A stretch of 64,000 nucleotides of DNA from Planctomycetota bacterium. GTDB taxonomy: Bacteria; Planctomycetota; MHYJ01; JACQXL01; JACQZI01. The translations under genes and the position numbers were made by a program. The stretch lies in contig JACQZI010000010.1 of NCBI GenBank assembly GCA_016207825.1, forward strand, positions 1 through 64,000. The letters are read 5' to 3'. Shown in pieces: positions 53,901-63,087 of this stretch (position 1 is the first letter of the stretch; each line of letters opens with the position of its first letter). The notes under the pieces were generated by a model. The model did not search any database, had not been told where the DNA came from, and worked only from the letters and a program-made list of their open reading frames with translations.

Positions 53901-54815
53901 CTATGCTTTAAATGTGCCGATTAACCGACTGATTGACGGAATATTCTCTTCCTTTAATAATTTAGGCAACTCTTCTATGATCTTCATGGCATTGTCAGGA
54001 GAAATAATATTTGCAGTTCCGACCGCGACGGCAGAAGCGCCCACCGCCATGAATTCCATGACATCGCTTGCCTCCATAACTCCGCCGAGCCCGATAATCG
54101 GAGCTTTCACTTTCTTAGCGACTTCCCAGACCATGCGCAGGGCTATCGGCTTGACACACGGGCCGGAAAGGCCGCCGGTAATATTTCCGAGCAAAGGCTT
54201 CCCGGAACGCCAGTCAACAGCCATTCCGGTAATGGTATTAATCAATGAAATAATATCAGCGCCTCCCGAACAGGCGGCATCGGCAATCTCCGCGATATCG
54301 GTCACATTCGGGCTGAGTTTCACTATCAAAGGCAAACGGGTTGCTTTCCTGATTTTCTTAACAGCCGCGCTGACAAGAACGGGTGATTTAGCAATCATCG
54401 GACCGCATTTGGCAATATTGGGACAAGAGATATTTATTTCAAGAGCATCTATTCCATTTTTAGCAGACAACTTTTTAGCAATAACAGGCAGCTCTTCCGC
54501 ATCACCACCGATACTGACAATCCGGATTGTTTTAAGCCGTGTGAATGACGGAAGATAATAACTGGTAAATTCATCCAATCCGGGATTTTCCAATCCGATA
54601 GAATTGAGGATTCCACCTGAAGTCTCATAAATACGGGGAGGGGGATTGCCTAATCTAGGGTTTAAAGTAATTGTCTTGGTAATAACGCCGCCTAAACGGT
54701 TGATATCAACGATATTTTTAAGTTCGGTCCCATACCCGAACGTTCCGGAAGCGGCAATAACCGGATTCTTAAGCTTTAAATGCCCCAATTTAACGGTTAA
54801 ATCAGGAGCTTTCAT
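53901..54815 (-). CDS. pyrD: Dihydroorotate dehydrogenase, class 1B type
   Basis: FMN enzyme of pyrimidine synthesis, 304 residues from the ATG at 54815 (MKAPDLTVKLGHLKLKNP); a longer frame from 54857 would overlap lspA and adds an unlikely peptide. Signatures: VIAASGTFGYG near residue 22, LEINISCPN near 115 with the catalytic cysteine of the cytosolic class, IVKLSPNVTDI near 155, GGLSGPCVKPIALRMV near 210 and IGLGGVMEASDVMEFM near 240. Class 1B enzymes need PyrK, which is not here. The gene sits four bases after lspA. Confidence 0.92.
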   Translation of the reverse strand: MKAPDLTVKLGHLKLKNPVIAASGTFGYGTELKNIVDINRLGGVITKTITLNPRLGNPPPRIYETSGGILNSIGLENPGLDEFTSYYLPSFTRLKTIRIVSIGGDAEELPVIAKKLSAKNGIDALEINISCPNIAKCGPMIAKSPVLVSAAVKKIRKATRLPLIVKLSPNVTDIAEIADAACSGGADIISLINTITGMAVDWRSGKPLLGNITGGLSGPCVKPIALRMVWEVAKKVKAPIIGLGGVMEASDVMEFMAVGASAVAVGTANIISPDNAMKIIEELPKLLKEENIPSISRLIGTFKA

Positions 54816-54819
54816 ATAA

Positions 54820-55371
54820 TCAACTCGTCTTTTCGGCAACGTCAACCGCGGACTCAACCGGCGGCTTATCGGTAATTATACTCTCCTTTTCTTTCCTGAA
54901 CAAGCTAATTATCATTAAAACCGCGCCTGCTGTAATATATACATCCGCTATATTAAAAGTAGGCCAATCAATAATATAATAATAATGGATAAAATCTCTT
55001 ACGCCGTGGTGAAAAATGCGGTCATAAATATTTCCGATAGCTCCGCCTAAAATAAGGCCCAGCGCCGAGATAATCAGCCAGTCAAGCTTACCGGAAGGAT
55101 TATTTTTTATCTCATTCCTTTGGGTCAATAGAAACACGGTTATAATCATTGGAATGGCCAGTAAAGGAATAATAACCAATAAAACCACACTGGTATCGCT
55201 AAAAAGCCCCCAGATAATTCCTGTATTAATCTGTGGATTCATTTCAAGCACGCCGGGAATCAGACTTGTTTTAGGATCGGGAGGGGTATAATTAAAAAGG
55301 CCTTTGGTGATTAAGTCAATTACGGCGGAAACAATCGCAATCAAGAGAAGTGGGACAAGTCGCTTAACCAT
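54820..55371 (-). CDS. lspA: Lipoprotein signal peptidase (signal peptidase II)
   Basis: Membrane aspartyl protease of 183 residues that cleaves prolipoproteins such as that encoded at 22105. Four hydrophobic segments are visible. The catalytic aspartates are in GGAIGNIYDRI near residue 112 and FNIADVYITAGAVLM near 138. NTGIIWGLF near 48 matches the NxGxxFG-like motif of the family. The C-terminal tail (KPPVESAVDVAEKTS) is hydrophilic. Its start overlaps the stop of the dksA-like gene by one base. Confidence 0.93.
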   Translation of the reverse strand: MVKRLVPLLLIAIVSAVIDLITKGLFNYTPPDPKTSLIPGVLEMNPQINTGIIWGLFSDTSVVLLVIIPLLAIPMIITVFLLTQRNEIKNNPSGKLDWLIISALGLILGGAIGNIYDRIFHHGVRDFIHYYYIIDWPTFNIADVYITAGAVLMIISLFRKEKESIITDKPPVESAVDVAEKTS

Positions 55372-55847
55372 TACTCATTGACTTCTTCTTTTTCCTTGCA
55401 GTCGATACACAAACGGCTAAAGGGAATAGCTTTTAAACGTTTTTCAGAAATCGGCTTGCTGCAACGTTCGCAAACGCCGAACGTCTGCTCCTCAATACGG
55501 TCCAAAGCGGCGTCTATTTCATGGATCTCTTCACCCTCGTTTTCCATTAAACCGAGCGTAAAATCCTGTTCAAAGGTATCGGTTCCGGCATCAGCCATAT
55601 GTAGAGGCAGATCGGAAAGGTCTCCGCTGGCTTCACGGCGTGATTGTGACAGGGATTCGTTTTCCATCTGGGAAAGATTTCCGGTTAATCGAGATTTTAA
55701 CCCGATCAGGATTGTCTTAAAAGAAGCAAGCTTTGATTTTGATAAACTAGTTCTTATTTTCTTGGGCTTAGGCAAGGCGGATAATACGGGTTTAGCTTTA
55801 ACTGTCTTATGCTTTGTTTTGGCGGGTCGGGAATGTTTTTTATTCAT
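55371..55847 (-). CDS. DksA/TraR-family zinc-finger protein
   Basis: A 158-residue protein with an unusually long basic N-terminus (about 40 residues with many Lys/Pro), then the coiled DksA-type region with HMADAGTDTFEQDFTLGL near residue 82 and the Cys4 zinc finger CERCSKPISEKRLKAIPFSR followed by CIDC near 132-155. DksA proteins bind RNA polymerase and, with ppGpp, adjust rRNA and ribosomal protein transcription. Its place directly after rpmC, four bases apart, would couple it to ribosome synthesis. Confidence 0.87.
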   Translation of the reverse strand: MNKKHSRPAKTKHKTVKAKPVLSALPKPKKIRTSLSKSKLASFKTILIGLKSRLTGNLSQMENESLSQSRREASGDLSDLPLHMADAGTDTFEQDFTLGLMENEGEEIHEIDAALDRIEEQTFGVCERCSKPISEKRLKAIPFSRLCIDCKEKEEVNE

Positions 55848-55850
55848 TCT

Positions 55851-56132
55851 CTATTTTCCCTTTTTTGATTGCGTTTTAGAAACAGTTTCTTCTTTAACGG
55901 ATTTCTTTTCCTCCACCTTCACAGAGCCGCCTGCGACTAAGTTTTTTATTTCATTTTCTCTCAAGATAGTTTCAAGGCGTGCAATATCTTTCCTGATATC
56001 ATGGATGACATTGGGCTTGTTAATCTCTTCTGTAACCTTGCGGAATCTCAACCTAAAAAGCTCTTCTTTCAGGTTTTTTATATCCTTGTTTATTTCTTCA
56101 ATGGTCTTTTTTCTGATTTCGTCTATTTTCAT
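55851..56132 (-). CDS. rpmC: Ribosomal protein uL29
   Basis: A 93-residue uL29, helical (MKIDEIRKKTIEEINKDIKN, LRFRKVTEEINKPN, VIHDIRKDIARLETILRE). It carries a charged C-terminal extension of about 25 residues beyond the usual 60-70. It overlaps the rplP stop by four bases. In most bacteria rpsQ, rplN and rplX follow; here the DksA-like gene follows instead. Confidence 0.93.
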   Translation of the reverse strand: MKIDEIRKKTIEEINKDIKNLKEELFRLRFRKVTEEINKPNVIHDIRKDIARLETILRENEIKNLVAGGSVKVEEKKSVKEETVSKTQSKKGK

Positions 56133-56548
56133 ATTCTGTGGCTTCTTCTAATCATTTTTACTTTTATAGGCATCTTATGGGCAATATAATTTAACGCTTC
56201 TTTTGCGACCTCTTCGGTCAAACCGCCTACTTCGTAAAGAACGGTTCCGGGCTTAACAACCGCGGCATAGTATTCAGGCTCGCCTTTTCCGGTTCCCATC
56301 CTGGTTTCAGCCGGTTTCGCCGTGACTGATTTATGTGGAAAAACCCTCACCCACAAGCGGCCGCCTTTCCCGATATGGTGGGAAGCGGCAATCCTGCCCG
56401 CCTCAATGGTCCTTCCACCTAACCAGCACGTCTCAAGAGACATCAAACCATAATCTCCAAAGGCTAATTTATTACCGCGGGTGGCGTTGCCTTTCATAAT
56501 TCCGCGCTGGGTTTTGCGATACTTTACCCTTTTAGGCATCAATTGCAT
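56129..56548 (-). CDS. rplP: Ribosomal protein uL16
   Basis: A 139-residue uL16 of standard length: MPKRVKYRKTQRGIMKG start (an earlier ATG adds MQL), LAFGDYGLMSLETCWL, AARIAASHHIGKGGRLWVRV-like core and KPGTVLYEVGGL. It is positioned between rpsC and rpmC as in the classical S10 operon. Confidence 0.96.
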   Translation of the reverse strand: MQLMPKRVKYRKTQRGIMKGNATRGNKLAFGDYGLMSLETCWLGGRTIEAGRIAASHHIGKGGRLWVRVFPHKSVTAKPAETRMGTGKGEPEYYAAVVKPGTVLYEVGGLTEEVAKEALNYIAHKMPIKVKMIRRSHRI

Positions 56549-56551
56549 ATA

Positions 56552-57220
56552 TTAAACCTTCTTTTCAGTTTTCTCAATAACCGGTTTCTTTTCCGGGAAC
56601 ACTTCACCTTTATATATCCAGACTTTCACGCCGATAGTACCTTTGGTGAGAATGGCAGTAGATATCGCATAATCAATATCCGCTCTTATCGTATTAAGCG
56701 GAATTTTACCCATACTTAAATCTTCGGTCCGGGCGATTTCCGCTCCACCCAACCTGCCGGCAACCTGGACCTTAACACCCTTAGCATTTGCCGCCATTAC
56801 GGTTTCAGCCGCGCGGCGGATGGTACGCCTATAAGGAGCGCGTTTTTCCAGTTGTTCCACTATCGATTCGGCAATTAATTGTGAATTCAATTCGGGATTC
56901 GTTACTTCGATAATTTTAATATCCACCGGCCTTACTGATAATTTCGTCAAATCGGTTGTCAGCTTCTCAATCGTTGCGCCCTTGCGCCCGATAATTAATC
57001 CGGGACGGGCCGCATGTATTTGCACGATGGTTTTATCTTTATTCCGTTCAATATCAATACGTGATATCCCGACGAATCTATAATCACGCTTAATAAATTT
57101 CCTTATTTTCTCGTCTTCAACGACGTTCTTACCATATTCCTTTTTAGGCGCATACCAACGGGAACGCCAGGTTTCCGTAATCCCTAGCCTAAAACTGGTC
57201 GGATTAACTTTTTGACCCAT
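56552..57220 (-). CDS. rpsC: Ribosomal protein uS3
   Basis: A 222-residue uS3. MGQKVNPTSFRLGITETWRS start, KH domain with RPGLIIGRKGATIEKL near residue 75, and the C-terminal GRLGGAEIARTEDLSMGKIP near 160. It overlaps the rplV stop by one base. Confidence 0.97.
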   Translation of the reverse strand: MGQKVNPTSFRLGITETWRSRWYAPKKEYGKNVVEDEKIRKFIKRDYRFVGISRIDIERNKDKTIVQIHAARPGLIIGRKGATIEKLTTDLTKLSVRPVDIKIIEVTNPELNSQLIAESIVEQLEKRAPYRRTIRRAAETVMAANAKGVKVQVAGRLGGAEIARTEDLSMGKIPLNTIRADIDYAISTAILTKGTIGVKVWIYKGEVFPEKKPVIEKTEKKV

Positions 57221-57687
57221 TACTGTTTCTCCTCTTTTTCGGGCTTCGCAGCATCTGAAACCCCTTCAACCGGCTTTTCAACTGCCGGAGCAACCTGAGA
57301 TTCTTTATTTTTAGTTTCTTTTATCTTCGTTTTCTTGGATTCTTTCTTTCCCTTCTTATGGGCTTTTTCAGCCAGCATAACGGTCACATGGCTGGTCCGT
57401 TTCTTTATCGGAACTCCCCTGCCTCTGGGAGACGTACGAAATCTTTTAAGTATCACACCCGGATTAACGATAACCCGTGAGACATAAAGACTATCCGTAT
57501 CGATTTCCCTGTTAAGGCTGGCATTCGCAAAAGCGGAATTGACCAGTTTCAATATATAACGCGCCCCCCTTTTCGGGCAAAACCTTAATATGCTGGTCGC
57601 CTGATCAATCTCTTTTCCTTTAACCAGATTGGCCACCAGCCTTAGTTTACGGGGCGAAATCCTTAAATATGTTATTGATGCTTTCAT
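57220..57687 (-). CDS. rplV: Ribosomal protein uL22 with charged extension
   Basis: A 155-residue uL22. Core (about 1-112): YLRISPRKLRLVANLVKGK, FCPKRGARYILKLVNSAFAN, and RTSPRGRGVPIKKRTSHVTV. A lysine/glutamate-rich C-terminal extension of about 45 residues is added, similar in style to the extensions on uL29 and uL3 here. Confidence 0.96.
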   Translation of the reverse strand: MKASITYLRISPRKLRLVANLVKGKEIDQATSILRFCPKRGARYILKLVNSAFANASLNREIDTDSLYVSRVIVNPGVILKRFRTSPRGRGVPIKKRTSHVTVMLAEKAHKKGKKESKKTKIKETKNKESQVAPAVEKPVEGVSDAAKPEKEEKQ

Positions 57688-57698
57688 AAATTTACTGT

Positions 57699-57986
57699 TT
57701 ATTCAGCGCCTTCTTCTTCTGTTTTACGATGTCCGGGGTGCCCGCGGAAGAACCTGGTCGGGGCGAATTCGCCCAGTTTATGCCCGACCATATCTTCGGT
57801 CACGAACACCTTGACGAATTTATTCCCGGTATGAACCATAAAAGTATGTGACACAAAATCCGGGGTCACCATGCAATACCGCGCCCATGTCTTGATAGGC
57901 TCATAAGATTTATTATCCTTCTGCTTCATGACTTTTTTCATCAATTTCTCATCAATCGCAGGGCCTTTTTTAACCGAACGGCTCAT
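57699..57986 (-). CDS. rpsS: Ribosomal protein uS19
   Basis: A 95-residue uS19: [38 protein letters not shown], and [20 protein letters not shown]. Standard length and position between rplB and rplV. Confidence 0.97.
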   Translation of the reverse strand: MSRSVKKGPAIDEKLMKKVMKQKDNKSYEPIKTWARYCMVTPDFVSHTFMVHTGNKFVKVFVTEDMVGHKLGEFAPTRFFRGHPGHRKTEEEGAE

Positions 57987-57999
57987 ATTTTTTTATCCT

Positions 58000-58830
58000 T
58001 TACTTAGTTCTATGGCGAACGATAAACACATTTGTGGGATTGCGGCGTCTGCGGGTTTTTCCGCCCTTCGCCAGCTTGCCCCAAGGCGAACAAGGGTGCC
58101 TGCCTCCACCGCTTCTTCCTTCTCCGCCGCCCATCGGATGAGATACGGGGTTTTGTGCGGTTCCGCGAACCGTAGGTTTTATCCCCATCCAACGGCGACG
58201 TCCGGCTTTTCCCCACCAGATATTATTCCATTCTATATTCCCAATCTGGCCTATAGTAGCACGGCATTCCAGATGGACATTGCGTATTTCACCGCTGGGC
58301 AACTGTAACTGCGCGTATTCGCCTTCTTTAGACATTAGCTGGGCAAAAGAGCCGGCGCTGCGCACCAACTGCCCGCCCCTGCCCCGTAAAATCTCGACAT
58401 TATGAATAAGCATTCCCAAAGGAATATTCTTTAAAGGCATGCAATTACCGGTTTTCGGCTCGACCTTTTCCCCGGATAATAAAATCTCACCGACCTGCAG
58501 GTCTTTCGGAGCAAGGATATAATTCCTTTCCCCGTCTTTATAACACACTAATGCGATAAAACAAGTCCGGTTAGGATCGTATTCGATAGACTCAACCTTA
58601 GCCGGAATATTATCTTTTACGCGTTTAAAATCTATCAAACGGTATTTTATCTTGTTACCGCCGCCAATATGGCGACAGGTCACCTGACCCTGGTTATTCC
58701 GCCCGCCGGTCCTCTTTTTAGTAACCAGCAAAGAGGCTTCAGGATAATTTCTGGTAAGAAGCTCCTTATACTTTAAGACCGTCGCATTACGCCTTCCGGC
58801 GCTTGTTGGTTTATATTCTCTTAACGCCAT
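58000..58830 (-). CDS. rplB: Ribosomal protein uL2
   Basis: A 276-residue uL2: [19 protein letters not shown] start, [19 protein letters not shown] near residue 42, [20 protein letters not shown] near 162, and the peptidyl-transferase-site region [20 protein letters not shown] near 225 with its conserved histidine. Confidence 0.97.
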   Translation of the reverse strand: MALREYKPTSAGRRNATVLKYKELLTRNYPEASLLVTKKRTGGRNNQGQVTCRHIGGGNKIKYRLIDFKRVKDNIPAKVESIEYDPNRTCFIALVCYKDGERNYILAPKDLQVGEILLSGEKVEPKTGNCMPLKNIPLGMLIHNVEILRGRGGQLVRSAGSFAQLMSKEGEYAQLQLPSGEIRNVHLECRATIGQIGNIEWNNIWWGKAGRRRWMGIKPTVRGTAQNPVSHPMGGGEGRSGGGRHPCSPWGKLAKGGKTRRRRNPTNVFIVRHRTK

Positions 58831-58850
58831 ATATCAATCTTTCCTGAATT

Positions 58851-59135
58851 TTATAATATATCTATCCGGCTGCCTTCTTTTAAGGTAACCACGGCTTTTT
58901 TCCATGTCTGCAGGTAAGCCTTTTTAAATTTGTAGCGCTTGGGCTTGCCTTTCATGACCATTGTCCGCACTTTATCCACTTTAACCGTAAAAGCCTTTTC
59001 TATCGCTTCCTTGATTTCGGGCTTATTGCTGTCCAGATTCACCGCGAATATATAAGCATTCTGCTTCTCTTTGCTCTTGGTGCTTTTTTCCGTCATCAAG
59101 GGCTTTATAATAACATCATAAGGCGTTTTTTTCAT
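58851..59135 (-). CDS. rplW: Ribosomal protein uL23
   Basis: A 94-residue uL23: VIIKPLMTEKSTKSKEKQ, YIFAVNLDSNKPEIKEAIEK and the C-terminal WKKAVVTLKEGSRIDI. It contacts trigger factor and SRP at the exit tunnel. Four bases after rplD. Confidence 0.96.
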   Translation of the reverse strand: MKKTPYDVIIKPLMTEKSTKSKEKQNAYIFAVNLDSNKPEIKEAIEKAFTVKVDKVRTMVMKGKPKRYKFKKAYLQTWKKAVVTLKEGSRIDIL

Positions 59136-59139
59136 TCTA

Positions 59140-59775
59140 TTACTCCGCGCTATATCTCTGCCTGTTCATAATTTCTTCCAGGGCATCTTTTGTCAAGACA
59201 AGATTCTTATGCCTCATAACCATATAAGCGTTGAAATCCTTAACGGACGACAACATTACCTTAGGGATATTCCTGGTGGAAAGATGCAATGCCCGGCTGG
59301 AATTTTTTATCCCGATTAAGCAACTTGATTTTATTCCCAGTGTCTTTAAGAGTTTTACCATTTCTTTTGTCTTGGGCTTTTCTATATTAAGCGAATCTAT
59401 AACCATCGCTTCATTATCATTTAATTTGGAAAGTATGGCTGAATCCACGGCCCTTTGGAGCATTTTCTTGGGCATGCGGTAAGAAAAATCGCGCGGCTTC
59501 GGACCGAAGATAATGCCGCCATGGCGCCAAATCGGGGAACGAATCGTGCCAACTCTTGCCCGGCCGGTATGTTTCTGCCTCCAGGGCTTACGCGAACTGC
59601 CTTCGACTTCGGAACGTCCCTTGGTAGAAACCGTTCCCTGGCGCTGGCAGGCTTCGTACATAATCACGGCATCACGCAAAACCTTAAGGTGGACTTTGCC
59701 GCCCAGCTTGGCTTCGTCAACGTTGATTTTATCAACCTTGCTACCTTCCTTATTATAAAGAGTGACTTCTATCAT
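59140..59775 (-). CDS. rplD: Ribosomal protein uL4
   Basis: A 211-residue uL4: QGTVSTKGRSEVEGSSRKPW with the tunnel-lining loop RQKHTGRARVGTIRSPIWRH near residue 65, and GPKPRDFSYRMPKKMLQRAV near 92. In many bacteria uL4 also represses this operon; no specific hairpin was identified here. Confidence 0.96.
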   Translation of the reverse strand: MIEVTLYNKEGSKVDKINVDEAKLGGKVHLKVLRDAVIMYEACQRQGTVSTKGRSEVEGSSRKPWRQKHTGRARVGTIRSPIWRHGGIIFGPKPRDFSYRMPKKMLQRAVDSAILSKLNDNEAMVIDSLNIEKPKTKEMVKLLKTLGIKSSCLIGIKNSSRALHLSTRNIPKVMLSSVKDFNAYMVMRHKNLVLTKDALEEIMNRQRYSAE

Positions 59776-59778
59776 AAA

Positions 59779-60489
59779 TTATTTCTTCTTCTTGGATTCA
59801 ATTTTCTTCTTGGATGCTACGACTTTAGGAACAGGCTTTACCAAATCGGTCTTGCGGACAATGACAAATCCGCCGTTCGCGCCCGCGACCGCGCCTTTTA
59901 CGAACAAAAGATTACGGTTTTTATCTATTTTCATTACTTCCAGATTTTTCACCATCACCCTTTCCACACCGTAATGACCTGGCATGGTTTTGCCGGGACG
60001 GATATGAGTCAATCTAGTATCAGAGCCGATGGCGCCCGAACCGCGCACATTCATCGAACCGTGTCCAGCCGGGCCTCTTTTCTTGTTCCATCTCTTAACC
60101 AGACCGGTAAAACCGCGTCCTTTGGTGATGCCTACGACATCAACCTTCCATGTATTCTCAAAAACATCCACCTTTACCTGGTCACCCAGTTTAAATTGAG
60201 CCGTGATTTTCTCGCCTTCGGCGCCGTCGGGCAAACGGACTTCCCTGATAAAGCGCTTCGGCGTTTCAATATTCGCTTTCTTAAAATGCCCCAGCATTGC
60301 CCTGGTCGCCCTCTTCTTTTTGCCGTCCACAAAACCCAACTGAACTGCGTTATAGCCTTCGGAGGAGCTTTTCTTTATCTGTAAAACAGGGCAGGGACCA
60401 CATTCCAAAACGGTCACCGGAGTAACGTTCCCGTTCTCGGCAAATATTTGGGTCATCCCGACTTTCCTGCCTAATAAACTCGGTAACAT
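59779..60489 (-). CDS. rplC: Ribosomal protein uL3
   Basis: A 236-residue uL3: [20 protein letters not shown] start, [19 protein letters not shown] near residue 135 and [20 protein letters not shown] with the central loop. It has a lysine-rich C-terminal tail. Confidence 0.97.
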   Translation of the reverse strand: MLPSLLGRKVGMTQIFAENGNVTPVTVLECGPCPVLQIKKSSSEGYNAVQLGFVDGKKKRATRAMLGHFKKANIETPKRFIREVRLPDGAEGEKITAQFKLGDQVKVDVFENTWKVDVVGITKGRGFTGLVKRWNKKRGPAGHGSMNVRGSGAIGSDTRLTHIRPGKTMPGHYGVERVMVKNLEVMKIDKNRNLLFVKGAVAGANGGFVIVRKTDLVKPVPKVVASKKKIESKKKK

Positions 60490-60503
60490 CTTTCAATCCC
60501 TTT

Positions 60504-60812
60504 TTATGTTTTTATTCTTACTTCCACGCCAGACGGAATATTCAAGTTCTTCAAAGCGTCAACGGTCTTGGCAGACGGCTCGGCCAGATCTATCAAACGC
60601 TTATGGGTCCTGATTTCAAATTGCTCGCGTGATTTTTTGTCTACATGAGGCGAACGCAACACCGTATACCGTTCAATATGGGTGGGCAAAGGAATCGGCC
60701 CGCAAATCTTAGCGCCGGTGCGTTTCGCCGTCTCGACGATATCCAGAACGCACTGGTCTAAAATCTTATGGTCGTACGCCTCAAGCTTAATCCGTATTTT
60801 CAGGTTTTTCAT
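60504..60812 (-). CDS. rpsJ: Ribosomal protein uS10
   Basis: uS10 of 102 residues from the ATG at 60812 ([20 protein letters not shown]), which gives the usual length. An ATG six codons upstream (60830) is possible and has a nearer purine run. [20 protein letters not shown] and [20 protein letters not shown] confirm it. First gene of the S10 operon. Confidence 0.96.
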   Translation of the reverse strand: MKNLKIRIKLEAYDHKILDQCVLDIVETAKRTGAKICGPIPLPTHIERYTVLRSPHVDKKSREQFEIRTHKRLIDLAEPSAKTVDALKNLNIPSGVEVRIKT

Positions 60813-60896
60813 ATTATCCAATTCTTTCATCTTCCACCCGACGTCACATCGGGATGAGAGGGTTAATTCATTTCCCTTAAAATTAGAAAATTACGT

Positions 60897-60924
60897 AGTA
60901 TACTCACAAATCAGGATATGTCAA
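60897..60924 (-). promoter_or_regulatory. Promoter of the S10 operon
   Basis: Read on the minus strand: TTGACA (60924-60919), 16-base spacer, TATACT (60902-60897). The predicted leader of about 75 bases holds a small CCCGA/TCGGG hairpin near 60833-60850 just before rpsJ. Confidence 0.8.
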
Positions 60925-60960
60925 CAAAAATATGGGAATTTTTATTTTATTCCAGAAATG

Positions 60961-61845
60961 TCATCGACTCTTGTGCTGTGTTTTCCATCGGCGGTGAAGC
61001 CATATCCAGTGGTCGGGATATTGCCTGATATAACGTTCCATCACATCCGAATAAATCTGCGTGTTGTAAACGATGCTTTCTTCCAGATTATCTCTTTTCT
61101 GGAATGTAAGAGCGGGCTCATATACAACCTTGTGGTAAGCACCGTGTTTCCTGATGATGAATCCCGGAACCACCGGCACATCCAACCGCTCACTTAATGT
61201 AGATAGACTGGGAATGGTGCAAGCCGGCCGTCCGAAGAAATTAACGAATACCCCTTCCTCCCGTTTGGTATTCTGGTCCAGGACAAAGCCCATTATCTCA
61301 TTCGCCTTGAGATGCCGTATAATATCCTTGAGCGAGCCTTCCCGATACATAATATTCACCTTGACCTGCTTTCGGTAATCCAGCCAGAGCTTATTGAGTA
61401 ATTCACTTTTAAGATACTTGGTTACAAGGTTGGTTCGGTACCCCTTAAATGCCATTGATGCCGCTAAAAGGTCCCAGTTGCCAAAATGCGCCGTCAGTAT
61501 GAACACCCCTTTGCCTTCGGCTAATGCTTTATCAAGATTTTCCAACCCCTCGAATTCAATATACCGATTGATATCCGCCAGTTTCATTGCGGGCAGGCGT
61601 AAAAACTCCATCATATTCCGGCCGAGGTTTTTCGCCATTCCGAAAACGATTCGTCTGAGCTCGCTGTCTTTCTTCTCGGGAAATGCAAAACGAAGGTTTT
61701 CCAAGGATATACGCCTGCGCTTGGGAACAACCATGTATCCAAATATTCCGATTGCCTCCCCTATCTGCAATGCCACGGTAGCCGGCACACGCCGGACGAC
61801 GGCAATAAGAATCCGAAGCACAAGCTCTGCTAATAGATGAAACAT
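60961..61845 (-). CDS. lpxL: Lipid A biosynthesis acyltransferase (LpxL/HtrB family)
   Basis: A 294-residue inner-membrane late acyltransferase of the LpxL/LpxM family. The catalytic H-x4-D motif is in LTAHFGNWDLLA near residue 118. RISLENLRFAFPEKKDSELR near 45 is typical. An N-terminal hydrophobic helix anchors it. DQNTKREEGVFVNFFGRPAC near 195 is another family block. It implies lipid A and thus a true outer membrane. Confidence 0.9.
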   Translation of the reverse strand: MFHLLAELVLRILIAVVRRVPATVALQIGEAIGIFGYMVVPKRRRISLENLRFAFPEKKDSELRRIVFGMAKNLGRNMMEFLRLPAMKLADINRYIEFEGLENLDKALAEGKGVFILTAHFGNWDLLAASMAFKGYRTNLVTKYLKSELLNKLWLDYRKQVKVNIMYREGSLKDIIRHLKANEIMGFVLDQNTKREEGVFVNFFGRPACTIPSLSTLSERLDVPVVPGFIIRKHGAYHKVVYEPALTFQKRDNLEESIVYNTQIYSDVMERYIRQYPDHWIWLHRRWKTQHKSR

Positions 61846-61857
61846 ATTATTATCCCC

Positions 61858-62052
61858 TCATTCCCGCCCCGCTCCGCTTCGCTACGGGGACCAAAAGGGA
61901 GTCCCTGTCCCGCAAAGCGGGACATGGGGTAAAAACGAGAATTCCAGGTAGTAAACTCCAGCGGGAATCCAGTAACCAATCTAGATTCCGTGTCAAGCCT
62001 GTCTGCCGACAGGCAGGCACGGAATGACAATCTGAACGGATAGCCATCACAC
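61858..62052. repeat. Cluster of palindromic and MITE-like repeats
   Basis: It contains CCCCGCTCC (61867-61875) facing ACGGGGA, the palindrome CCCGCAAAGCGGGA (61909-61922, identical to 14610-14623), and a large nested hairpin in which ATTCCGTG and CACGGAAT enclose GCCTGTC-tgcc-GACAGGC (about 61984-62028). The GGAATGAC end matches the element at 35661-35739. Confidence 0.7.
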
Positions 62053-62058
62053 CCCGCT

Positions 62059-63000
62059 TTATTCTAGCGAGGCAAGTATAATCCGCTCGCATAATTGCGG
62101 AAAATCTATACCGATAGCTTTTGCCGCCTTTGGCAACAAACTCCGCTCGGTCAATCCCGGTATGGTATTGACCTCCAGAACAATAGCACCCTCTTTATCC
62201 GAATAAATTATATCAACCCGCGCCGCACCTCTGCAATCGAGCGCCTTGTATGCGGCTAATCCGGCAGATTGTATTTCCTCAATGGCTTTCTCGGGAAAAT
62301 TAGGGTTTACGATATATTCGGTTGAAGCATCCTGATACTTCGCCTTGTAATCATAAAACGCCTGCTTGGGCTTTAGTTCGATAACCGGCAACACCTTATC
62401 CCCCAAAACGCCGACCGTGACTTCCCTGCCTGAAATATATTGCTCGGCCACGACATCTTTGCCGTATTTAAACGCCTCATCCAAGGCCGGTTTAATCTCA
62501 ACCGGCTCCTTGATAATTGAAACTCCCACGCTGGACCCCTCCGCGCGGGGCTTAATAACCACCGGAAAGCCAAGCGGCCACTTCCTGAATTCAGTTCTCC
62601 AATTCTCTTTATTAATCCTGCGATACGGCGCGGTCGGGACATCGTGCCTTTCAAACAATTCCTTGGTGGCGAATTTATCCATCGCATCGCGGCTCGCCTG
62701 AACGCCTGAGCCGGTGTAAACAATGCCCTTCTCTTCAAGGAGCAACTGGATTCCGCCATCCTCTCCGAACTTCCCGTGCAGGGCAATGAAAGCGATATCG
62801 AAATCAGGATTCTTGAGTTGCGGGATATCCGGCGCGGTTACATCTATATCAAGAACTTTATAACCCAACGACTTCAATGCCAAGCTCACCGCGGAGCCGG
62901 ATTTAAGCGATATCTCCCGCTCTGAAGAAAACCCACCCATCAGAACAGTGATTACTGCCTTTTTCTTAACAAATAAATCCTTCAGCGCTTTTTTATCCAT
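62059..63000 (-). CDS. ddl: D-alanine--D-alanine ligase
   Basis: ATP-grasp ligase of 313 residues making D-Ala-D-Ala for peptidoglycan. MGGFSSEREISLKSGSAVS near residue 21, FIALHGKFGEDGGIQLLLEE near 70, VKPRAEGSSVGVSII near 148, and EVNTIPGLTERSLLPKAAKA near 285 are family signatures. It shows that the organism makes peptidoglycan precursors. It stands alone between lpxL and bioA. Confidence 0.95.
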   Translation of the reverse strand: MDKKALKDLFVKKKAVITVLMGGFSSEREISLKSGSAVSLALKSLGYKVLDIDVTAPDIPQLKNPDFDIAFIALHGKFGEDGGIQLLLEEKGIVYTGSGVQASRDAMDKFATKELFERHDVPTAPYRRINKENWRTEFRKWPLGFPVVIKPRAEGSSVGVSIIKEPVEIKPALDEAFKYGKDVVAEQYISGREVTVGVLGDKVLPVIELKPKQAFYDYKAKYQDASTEYIVNPNFPEKAIEEIQSAGLAAYKALDCRGAARVDIIYSDKEGAIVLEVNTIPGLTERSLLPKAAKAIGIDFPQLCERIILASLE

Positions 63001-63087
63001 ATTGATATAATAATTTACTTCACAACGAAAAGCAAACGTTTTAAGTGTATTCTTTTATTTGTATCGTCTGATTATTATTTTTATAAT

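Noticed and set aside
54816-54857. Longer N-terminus for pyrD
   Set aside because: The extra codons overlap the end of lspA and give a peptide (SPRLTLPKRRVDY) not seen in the family; the ATG at 54815 fits length and position.
59455-60384. Plus-strand open frame of 309 codons
   Set aside because: Antisense to rplD and rplC; the peptide has no recognisable domain and is explained by codon bias of the ribosomal genes.
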